Positions 55,516-64,000 of a DNA stretch of 64,000 nt are shown here, piece by piece. Origin of the DNA: Fragilaria crotonensis (Eukaryota > Bacillariophyta > Fragilariophyceae > Fragilariales > Fragilariaceae); assembly GCA_022925895.1 (NCBI GenBank), contig JAKSYS010000145.1:42083-106082 (forward strand), given 5' to 3'. The position numbers and the translations under genes are program-made. The notes below the pieces were generated by a model that was not told where the DNA came from, did not search any database, and saw only the letters and a program-made list of their open reading frames with translations. Numbering within the stretch: position 1 is the stretch's first letter; every line of letters starts with the position of its first letter.

Positions 55516-57119
55516 TGTTTGTGATCCCTGGCTTTCATTCGCTCCATGAAAGCTTCAAAAGCAGATGGAGAAACATTTTGAATCAAAGCATTGTCAGAAT
55601 CTTGGCACTTGCAATTCATGATACGAATCGGTGTTGGGCACGTCCTCATCAATATTGGTCAGTCCATGGTCGAATTCTTCTACTTGATAGTCCTTGTTTG
55701 TCAGATCATTAACGCCATTTGTTACATTGCACTGCAAGTCTTCTTATGGCGCGTACAATGGAACGTTGGTGTTCATATCAAAATCGAGGCGCGTCGATTC
55801 AACTCCATACCCAACAAGACGCGACGTTGATACTGTTTCCACACTGACATCAATCCACGCTCTTGACATGTACTCCTGACAAAGAGAACTACACAGATGC
55901 GAACGCAGACCGCGTTCGGTTCTGAATCGCTGGTAACAGTTTATGTTGAAGCAATGGAACATAGGATCACACAATCTTTGCGTAATGATTAAAGTGGACC
56001 TCTGACGCACAAAATTCAACAGAAAGTGATCAAAAGTGGAAACAAAGTAATGAGCAACAAATACCACTACTATACCATGGATATTTGGTACACGGTAGGG
56101 TACATTGTACAAATCATCAAACCTCCAAAAAATGGCGCGCAAAAATTACCACAAGGACAAGTTTAGTAGAAATGAGCATGTCATCTGAATTACTGAATAC
56201 GCACAACAACAGAGAGCATCATGATCATGAGTGATGAAGTCAAACAAATAACTCCTTACAACACACTACAATAATGATAAAAATAAGTACATTCAACAGA
56301 ACTTTACTCATAAATATTTGATTTGAAAGGGCATCTTAGAAATACCTGTAGTATAAATTAATAACAAAAATCAATGTCTAAATGGGCACCTTATCAAAAA
56401 AATAATTACAATGAAAATATATTTTTTGAATAACCAAAACTTATGTAGTTGGTAGTATCCCAAAGAAATATTTTGAAACCACGAATTTGCCTTCCCTGAT
56501 GTTTCGGCATGTGAATCTGTGAAAGGAGAGAAGCAATGCACAGAATTGTCAAAGATTCAAAAATGAACTCAAAAGATCACTGGACCTGTTGAACAACAGC
56601 CATTAAATGCCAGAAATACGGTAAAATTTTTTGACAACGTCATTCACTGTGACTCGGAAACCTAATCTGGCAAGTATGCCTCATACCAGTGAATTTTGAA
56701 AACACAAAGTCAAATTTTCGAAAAATGGTTGCAACGGTGAAAATCAATTTGTTATAACCATAACTTTGTTGATTCAATCAGAAATATATTTGTAGATTCT
56801 ATTTTTTTGTTGACATCAAACCATATAGATTGGTTATAATTGAGAATGCACTGATAAAATTTGATGAAAAACATATGTTGGTATTAACGTGTGAGTTAAA
56901 AACAATTATGTATAAGAATTAACTAGTATTTAATTCTAAATGTAACAACATAAGTAAACTTAAACCGTGATTAATGACTAAAAGTAAATCAACTCACAAA
57001 ACCCACCTTGTGATGAATTGCCAAATATCAGCGGTTAGATAACAAACTTAAACAAAGACGCACGAAGGCTTGCTAAGAGTCAGAATTTCAGTACCAAAAC
57101 GATTGAAGGAGTTGAAGTC
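55516..57119. other. AT-rich gene desert
   Basis: 1.6 kb with no gene. From 56100 to 57050 it is very AT-rich with homopolymeric A/T runs. It may include long-decayed LTR sequence of the neighbouring Gypsy fragment, but I see no repeat pair. Confidence 0.45.
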
Positions 57120-58787
57120 ATTACATACCAAGGGAGAATATATATTCCTGTTCAAGGTCAACAACTCATAGTAGCCTGGTATCATGAGTATCTAGCACAC
57201 CCAGGCAAATCACGAACTGAAGCAATAATTTGTCAAACATGCACGGCGTGGCCAAACTTACGTAGTCCCGTTGAGACATTCTGTAAGACATGTCGTACCT
57301 GTCAGTTGTTTAAGAAACAACGGAAAAAGTATGGACACTTACCACCTAAGGAAGCCAAAGAACTTCCCTGGTCTTGTGTCAACGTAGATTTGATTGGACC
57401 CTACGTTGTACGCACTCCAAAGTCTACATACACTCCGGCGTTAACTATGATTGATCCTGTAACAGGATGGTTTGAAGTCATCGCAATACCAGATAAAAAT
57501 GCACATACTGTCATGGAAGCATTTGTTAATGATACGTGGTTGACAAGATACCCACAACCCCAATACATAGGGTATGATAACGGTTCCGAATTCAATGCAC
57601 AGTTCAAACAAATGTGCGACAATTATGGAATGAAAGAAAAACCGTCATCTAGTTACAATCTGCAATCAAACAGTATTGTAGAACAAGTACATCAAGTACT
57701 TGGCAATGCATGTCGGACATTTGAGCTCAAACATAAAGAACTCAATACAAATGACCCTTGGGGACCGTTCCTTAGTGCAGCTGCATGGGCAATACATAGT
57801 ACAGTACATACTACATTAGATGCTACACCTGGACAGTTAGTCTTCGGACATGATATGTTGTTACCTATCCAATTAAAGACGGATTGGGCTAGGATACAAC
57901 AATGTAAGCAAGATATCATTGATGCCAACAATAAAAAGGAAAATGCGAAATGCATAGAACACGAGTACCGTGTTGGTGAAAAAGTCAGGGACGGCACCGA
58001 GTGGTTTTTGCTAAAAGTAGTTTTTGGGTTTAAACCAGGTTTAAACCCAAAAACCACTTTTGCAAATATTTCTGGTGGTTTTTCCTTTTCGAGCTAAAAA
58101 GTGGTTTTTGCTAAATAAATAGCAGACCTCGTACCTTTAGTGAGGCCTGCACCGTCTTGTACCCACCACCAACACACCATCCCACCAGTACAACTTCTGG
58201 GTCTAAACTCTTAAATTGCAAATCGCTCATTCGATCACCTTAATAGGTCTTGTATACAGGTTTTGGTTCAGTTCATGAAACAAGATGCCAAGTGATGGGG
58301 TGTAGCTCAGCTTACTTGTTTTGTTGATGAAGATGACTACAACTACATTGAAAGTGATGGTGATTGCCAATCCTCTAATTTCGGTTCCTACTCTAGTACG
58401 GAGTACATTCTTTATTGTATGTATAGTTACTACTGGTAGACCTACTAGTAGTATTCCAGTACTCCGTTTTACGAGGATCGATACAGTAGCGTATCTACGT
58501 GTACGATGGTACAAAATCTACGTGAAAAATTTTATTAGGGGTTTTAACACGGAGTGGTTTTTGGTGGTTTTTGGTCAGACCAAAAACCACTTTGTAATTG
58601 AAAGTGGTTTTTGCCATCCCTGAAAAAAGTCCTATTGGAAAGACCACCAGGACTACTCTCCAACTGTCCGCCCCACGTACGAGACCTTATCAGATTACTG
58701 AAACCTATACGAATGGTACAGTATGCACAACGTGGTGTTGTAAATGAACGTGTCAATATACATCGACTGATGCCATATAAAGTATAA
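57120..58787 (+). mobile_element. Ty3/Gypsy integrase fragment, split by a MITE
   Basis: The frame covers a zinc HHCC domain (WYHEYLAHPGKSRTEA ... CKTCRTCQLFKK, from about 57175) and the catalytic core: VNVDLIGPYVV (first Asp), YIGYDNGSEFNAQF (second Asp), SNSIVEQVHQVLGN (Glu). A C-terminal YRVGEKV strand is interrupted at 57985 by a 637-bp insertion and resumes after 58630 (LLERPPGLLSN, VNERVNIHRLMPYKV, stop near 58787). The DDE residues are present. Reverse transcriptase, gag and LTRs are missing, and there is no start codon, so it is inactive. Confidence 0.85.
57986..58622. mobile_element. hAT-type MITE 3 (637 bp) inside Gypsy integrase
   Basis: The ends CAGGGACGGCA and, reverse-complemented, CAGGGATGGCA form inverted termini, followed by sub-terminal GTGGTTTTTG repeats in both orientations (58011-58100, 58552-58614). 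The flanks GAAAAAGT (57978-57985) and AAAAAAGT (58623-58630) are an 8-bp target duplication with one mismatch. Removing the element and one flank restores the integrase reading from GEKV to LLERPPG. The short palindrome GGGTTTAAACCAGGTTTAAACCC lies inside near the left end. It encodes no transposase. Confidence 0.88.
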
Positions 58788-59242
58788 AGAACACGTACTG
58801 CCCAATTAGGGAAGCAAGTGTAGTACTACACCGAATGTACCCTTAGTGTAGAGCAATACAGTATACTACAATTACTAGTATCCAGTACTACAATACTATG
58901 GCCATGTATAGTACTTGGATATACTGGTAGGCTAGTAATACAATAGTACAGTGCAACAGTAGAGCACTGATCCTGTACAACAGTACAACCGTACACATTA
59001 GGTGAGTAACCAGTAGAAATGAGAACTGGTTGACAAGTCCTGGAGACTCACTGAGTCTCCTAGGTAATCCAAGAGGATCAGTTCAATCCCACCAGGGATG
59101 GGACTGATCTCAACTTGTTGTTGACTAGTCTCATAACTTTTTATAGTCTACAATTTTATTACCCCTTAAAAACTAGCTACATATTAATCTACAAAAACTG
59201 ATTACTTTGCGTGTAGGGCACATACTAGCTAGATAGAATGAG
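58788..59242. other. Spacer rich in GTAC words, with two hairpins
   Basis: No gene. 58800-58990 is packed with TAGTAC/GTACAG/CAGTAC words. Two adjacent inverted repeats lie at 59042-59109 (listed separately). Confidence 0.45.
59042..59109. repeat. Two adjacent inverted repeats
   Basis: GGAGACTCACTGAGTCTCC (59042-59060) is a perfect palindrome with 9-bp arms around one base. It is followed by GATCAGTTCAATCCC / GGGATGGGACTGATC (59076-59090 and 59095-59109), 12 of 15 paired with a 4-base loop. The second superficially resembles a tRNA T-arm, but no tRNA fold fits around it. Confidence 0.6.
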
Positions 59243-59575
59243 ACTAGTGGGTTCCTCACAACTGATCGGAGTATGTACGATACATTCTGGTGTTTTACAG
59301 TGTATTCATATAGCATTTGCGAAGCAACCTGTTTTCAAAGAATTCAATGAGTATTCCGTCCAGTAACTCTGAATACGTACAGTACAGTACTACAGTAAGG
59401 TAGGACACTGTCGTTCCAACATAAATTACTGTCGATTTATGTACTGTAGACCTGTAGTACATGTGATCCACGTAACAGTACAACAGTACCCCAGAGTGGT
59501 CATACTCCGTAACACACACACACACACTCACACACACACACTCCAAATTCAAAAAGGAGTAGGATATATCTAATC
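59243..59575 (-). repeat. Inverted partner of the dispersed repeat at 19375-19692
   Basis: Starts GACTAGTGGGTTCCTCACAA, the reverse complement of the other copy's end. It continues through the TACTGTAGACCTGTAGTACAT and AGAGTGGTCATACTCCGTAA blocks and a CA microsatellite (59513-59542), to AAAAAGGAGTAGGATAT. Substitutions and small indels separate the copies. Confidence 0.8.
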
Positions 59576-60889
59576 ACTTCTTCCTGTGCATGACAGACAC
59601 CTTACGAGTACATAGTAAACTTTATACGTAGAGCTCGAACTGGCGAAGGGGGAAGAATCCAGGAGGTTCCGGAATATCTTCTTTTCGACGTTTATGTCAA
59701 CCGACATGAAGATAAGTGAGAACAGTTAAACAAGTTAAGTGATTTTCCAACGGAATTTTGCATTTGACATACTATATGAAATAGTAGAAATGTACGTACA
59801 ACAAATTCGCCTCAAGGAAATGAAAGAAGGCTTGGAAAAATGCAAAGGTAACGACTGGGATGACAACCCATTGAATGAGTTCCTCATTTTTGATTCTTTT
59901 GGAATAACTTGAGATACTCCGATGCATTCGAATGGAATCCATCAATAATTAGGAATTCTCAAGATACCTACCTGTATGTTTTCTAGCAGTTTATTAAATT
60001 TTCTTAAGTTTTCTCGAAACTTTAGGAAGATTTGAGTTGCTTTTAAAATCTTAAATAATCTACATGAAACTTGTAATAAAATCGCTCCTTCTTAAATTTT
60101 CTTAATAATCACAAACTCTCTCAATCGGTCATGAGAAAAAATAAGTTTTTTATATTTTCTAGAACTTTCTCAATTCCTTTATCTGTAACCCTTGCTCGGA
60201 AACAATTTGTCCGAACAATTGTCTGCCAACTATGACAAAATGAAATCACAATGTTGTAGAGCACGCTCGTGTGTAGGACGGTAAACTTGACATTGGTAGG
60301 ACACAATTAGTTAATAGCCAAACAGATTATATATATCATTTCTCGATTTATAATTCATACATGAGAGTCTCTTAGGTGCGTCACGTTTTGACATGAGATC
60401 TGATCGTGAATCACATAGTTTCGTCTTTGAGACATTTTCAATATGATGTGGCACACATTCTACCAACCCTGTACGGAGTACCTGGTACTCGAGCACGATA
60501 CATGATCTAGAGAAGGAATTCTTGAAACTTGAAACTCCTGTTACATTCACGTCTGACAGCAGGGAGACATGGGATCTTTGGATCGAACGTCAGTACTCGT
60601 ACGCGTGACGACGTCATTCGTTTCGTACCGTTAGTGCATCATCCAGTAGAGCCACTGTACTACGAATCCCTTTAAACATAAGGACCCTTTTTCTGCAGGA
60701 TACACAAGGCGTTCTGTTTTGCGGGACGTTTCCTTGGCTGCAACCACAGCCCTGATGTATGACAGTATTTCCAACAAATCCATACGCGTAAATTGACACA
60801 ATCCGTTGATCTCACAAACCCGATTAGTTGCCGCTCAGGTTTCATGCACGATAACAAGAGTCCACACAGTACGCTAATCTATCACAGTC
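59576..60889. other. Intergenic before the methyltransferase array
   Basis: No gene. 59900-60180 is AT-rich with repeated TTTTCTTAA/TTTTCTCGAAACTTT words. 60450-60490 has a GTACGGAGTACCTGGTACTC cluster. The last 300 bp should include the promoter of the next gene. Confidence 0.45.
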
Positions 60890-63800
60890 ATGAGGAAGTA
60901 TACTCCAAAAGTCTTTACGGCCCCCCTTTCAAGTCGTCCTTGCATGAAACTTACTTTGACGGTAATTGTTCTTCTATTACCCCTTGGATTTCATTTCGAG
61001 AATTGGCACAGCTTGAAATCTGCCATGACGAGTGCTTCATCATTTGTCTCAAAAGCATCGAAGACACCCAATCATAACATAACCGGTCATAATGTTGTCG
61101 CAGGAGAAGCCAAGACCGTTCTGGAAGTTGATATTGATCTAATTACAGTTACGACGAACTGCACTGCAAACCTAAGCGTCCCTTTCTACTCTCAGTACTC
61201 GGAGGATACTAGAATCTTCCACAAATTCGCTGAAGACCCCAAGTGCGGTGGAGTTGTGGTTGAGATTGGAGGCTTGGACGGAATAACCTTCAGTAACTCT
61301 TGGTTCTTTGAATACGCCCTTCATTGGAAAGCCCTTCTGATCGAAGCATCTGCTGACAACTATGCGAAGATGGTTGTCAACCGACCCAACGCAACCAACG
61401 TCTTCGGAGCCGTTTGTCGTGGAAATCCATCTCCTTTCAACCCGCTCACCATGGTGCAGTTGGTGGTGCTGCAAAGGATATGAGTGCTGCTCATAAAAAA
61501 CGATTTATCGACGAGTCCCTTGCGTTGGTGGAGGTTCCGTGCATGCTGCTGCCGGAATTGTTCGAGAAGAATGGGATTGATTACGTGGATCTTTTCTTCT
61601 TGGATGTTGAGGGAAGGGAACTCACTGTTCTTGAGACGTTCGACTGGAGTGTTCCCGTCGACATCTTTGTGATTGAGATGGACGGCAACAATCCACAGAA
61701 GGATGAGGCGGTTCGACAACTCTTGTTTGGTCACGGTTACGTGACCCCATTTTCCCTACTTGGAGAGTGCACGCACTGTACGCAGAGCGAAGTCTTTGTG
61801 TCCAGAGAGATCTCGGATCGCAAGTTCGGAAATAATTCAACAGTTATAAGCGATACCACGACTGAGCATAAACCTGCGACTGGAGAAGCTAAGTCTGACC
61901 AGGAACCTGTTGCAGGAGAAGCCAAGACCGTTCTGGAAGCTGTGGCAGGAGAAGCCAAGACCGTTCTGGAAGTTGATATTGATCTAATTACAGTTACGAC
62001 GAACTGCACTGCAAACCTAAGCGTCCCTTTCTACTCTCAGTACTCGGAGGATACTAGAATCTTCCACAAATTCTACGCTGAAGACCCCAAGTGCGGTGGA
62101 GTTGTGGTTGAGATTGGAGGCTTGGACGGAATAACCTTCAGTAACTCTTGGTTCTTTGAATACGCCCTTCATTGGAAAGCCCTTCTGATCGAAGCATCTG
62201 CTGACAACTATGCGAAGATGGTTGTCAACCGACCCAACGCAACCAACGTCTTCGGAGCCGTTTGTCGTGGGAAATCCATCTCCTTTCAACCCGCTCACCA
62301 TGGTGCAGTTGGTGGTGCTGCAAAGGATATGAGTGCTGCTCATAAAAAACGATTTATCGACGAGTCCCTTGCGTTGGTGGAGGTTCCGTGCATGCTGCTG
62401 CCGGAATTGTTCGAGAAGAATGGGATTGATTACGTGGATCTTTTCTTCTTGGATGTTGAGGGAAGGGAACTCACTGTTCTTGAGACGTTCGACTGGAGTG
62501 TTCCCGTCGACATCTTTGTGATTGAGATGGACGGCAACAATCCACAGAAGGATGAGGCGGTTCGACAACTCTTGTTTGGTCACGGTTACGTGACCCCATT
62601 TTCCCTACTTGGAGAGTGCACGCACTGTACGCAGAGCGAAGTCTTTGTGTCCAGAGAGATCTCGGATCGCAAGTTCGGGAATAATTCAACAGTTATAAGC
62701 GATACCACGACTGAGCATAAACCTGCGACTGGAGAAGCCAAGTCTGACCAGGAACCTGTTGCAGGAGAAGCCAAGTCCGACCAGGAAGTTGATATTGATC
62801 TAATTACAGTTACGACGAACTGCACTGCAAACCTAAGCGTCCCTTTCTACTCTCAGTACTGGAGGATACTAGAATCTTCCACAAATTCTACGCTGAGACC
62901 CCAAGTGCGGTGGAGTTGTGGTTGAGATTGGAGGCTTGGACGGAATAACCTTCAGTAACTCTTGGTTCTTTGAATACGCCCTTCATTGGAAAGCCCTTCT
63001 GATCGAAGCATCTGCTGACAACTATGCGAAGATGGTTGTCAACCGACCCAACGCAACCAACGTCTTCGGAGCCGTTTGTCGGAAATCCATCTCCTTTCAA
63101 CCCGCTCACCATGGTGCAGTTGGTGGTGCTGCAAAGGATATGAGTGCTGCTCATAAAAACGATTTATCGACGAGTCCCTTGCGTTGGTGGAGGTTCCGTG
63201 CATGCTGCTGCCGGAATTGTTCGAGAAGAATGGGATTGATTACGTGGATCTTTTCTTCTTGGATGTTGAGGAGGGAACTCACTGTTCTTGAGGACGTTCG
63301 ACTGGAGTGTTCCCGTCGACATCTTCGTGATTGAGATGGACGGCAACAATCCACAGAAGGATGAGGCGGTTCGACAACTCTTGTTTGGTCACGGTTACGT
63401 GACCCCATTTTCCCTACTTGGAGTGCACGCACTGTACGCAGAGCGAAGTCTTTGTGTCCAGAGAGATCTCGGATCGCAAGTTCGGGAATAATTCAACAGT
63501 TATAAGCGATACCACGACTGAGCATAAACCTGCGACTGGAGAAGCCAAGTCTGACCAGGAACCTGTTGCAGGAGAAGCCAAGTCCGACCAGGAAGTTGAT
63601 ATTGATCTAATTACAGTTACGACGAACTGCACTGCAAACCTAAGCGTCCCTTTCTACTCTCAGTACTCGGAGGATACTAGAATCTTCCACAAATTCTACG
63701 CTGAAGACCCCAAGTGCCGTGGAGTTGTGGTTGAGATTGGAGGCTTGGACGGAATAACCTTCAGTAACTCTTGGTTCTTTGAATACGCCCTTCATTGGAA

Positions 63801-64000
63801 AGCCCTTCTGATCGAAGCATCTGCTGACAACTATGCGAAGATGGTTGTCAACCGACCCAACGCAACCAACGTCTTCGGAGCCGTTTGTCGGGAAATCCAT
63901 CTCCTTTCAACCCGCTCACCATGGTGCAGTTGGTGGTGCTGCAAAGGATATGAGTGCTGCTCATAAAAAACGATTTATCGACGAGTCCCTTGCGTTGGTG
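60890..64000 (+). CDS. Tandem FkbM-type methyltransferase array, runs off window
   Basis: Starts at 60890 or 60944; the second ATG begins a signal peptide or anchor (MKLTLTVIVLLLPLGFHF), so the product enters the secretory pathway. Four near-identical units follow (starts 61127, 61972, 62788, 63595, the last cut by the window edge). Each encodes an FkbM/Methyltransf_21 domain of about 230 residues: SVPFYSQYSEDTRIFHKF, VVVEIGGLDGITFSNSWFFE (SAM-binding), ALLIEASADNYAKM, YVDLFFLDVEGRELTVLETF, VDIFVIEMDGNN. Units are joined by linkers of GEAKSDQE/GEAKTVLE repeats. Unit 1 to unit 2 needs one G restored near 61420; units 2 to 3 are in one frame; unit 3 has about seven small indels and unit 4 at least one. 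It is either a multi-domain methyltransferase polyprotein, a mix of genes and pseudogenes, or an array poorly resolved at a contig end. Substrate (sugar or small molecule) unknown. Confidence 0.7.
61127..64000 (+). repeat. About 0.8-kb tandem repeat, four units
   Basis: Periods measured from GTTGATATTGATCTAATTAC are 845, 816 and 807 bp. The differences come mainly from the number of 30-33-bp linker repeats and from small indels. Outside those, units are almost identical at the base level, including synonymous positions, which indicates very recent amplification or gene conversion. Confidence 0.9.
61869..61971 (+). repeat. In-frame 30-33-bp linker minisatellite
   Basis: Encodes PATGEAKSDQE, PVAGEAKTVLE, AVAGEAKTVLE between methyltransferase units 1 and 2. 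The later linkers (62722-62787, 63526-63594) have only two repeats, PATGEAKSDQE and PVAGEAKSDQE. The linker is hydrophilic and Ala/Glu-rich, suitable as a flexible or helical spacer, and varies in copy number between units. Confidence 0.8.

Noticed and set aside
59070-59110. tRNA T-arm-like GTTCAATCCC
   Set aside because: No acceptor, D-arm or anticodon stem can be drawn around it; it is part of an inverted repeat.

Overview
This is nuclear DNA from a eukaryotic alga, almost certainly a diatom and probably a pennate one. The evidence is a set of paralogues of a diatom-restricted family that I believe is DUF6824 (core words LGRG, CYNNPGN, GYRFLH), a CCT-domain regulator, short GT-AG introns, CoDi-like Copia sequences and a nucleus-encoded organellar EF-Tu. 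No species name can be supported. I see no CRISPR array, operon, rRNA or convincing tRNA.

Layout. 0.7-6.2 kb: two DUF6824-like genes on the plus strand, the first with frame breaks. Each is followed tail-to-tail by P5CS sequence on the minus strand: a decayed remnant after copy 1 and the intact proline-synthesis gene after copy 2. 9.6-22.3 kb is a conventional gene stretch: a Cu/Zn-SOD/CCS-fold protein that has lost most metal ligands, the SSU-processome protein Imp3, a CCT-domain protein, mitochondrial-type EF-Tu, an N/T/Q-rich protein of unknown function, and a long protein with a divergent DUF6824-like N-terminus. 22.3-26.8 kb is gene-poor, with a perfect hairpin, a foldback element and a 67-bp minisatellite. 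26.8-29.7 kb holds two convergent prenyl-pathway genes, Rab geranylgeranyltransferase beta and farnesyl diphosphate synthase (one frame break).

30.3-51 kb is accessory and duplicated. It contains a two-domain DUF6824-like gene with another P5CS remnant, a 15-repeat ankyrin protein, three tandem copies of a 456-bp repeat split by two hAT-type MITEs, two decayed prolyl-4-hydroxylase copies each followed by a minus-strand DUF6824-like gene, and a GC-rich RT-RNase H-tyrosine recombinase (DIRS-like) retroelement between the two pairs. 51.8-58.8 kb is a transposon graveyard: hAT transposase, Copia, a Plavaka-like ORF, and a Gypsy integrase split by a third hAT MITE. 60.9 kb to the edge is a tandem array of near-identical FkbM methyltransferase domains behind one signal peptide.

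Working together. P5CS, FPPS, RabGGTase-beta, EF-Tu and Imp3 are housekeeping genes with no functional link shown by their positions. The coherent story is structural: repeated copying of DUF6824/P5CS and P4H/DUF6824 neighbourhoods, with mobile elements accumulating between copies. Caution: most frame breaks are a single missing base in or next to a homopolymer, so consensus error is a serious alternative to gene decay throughout.
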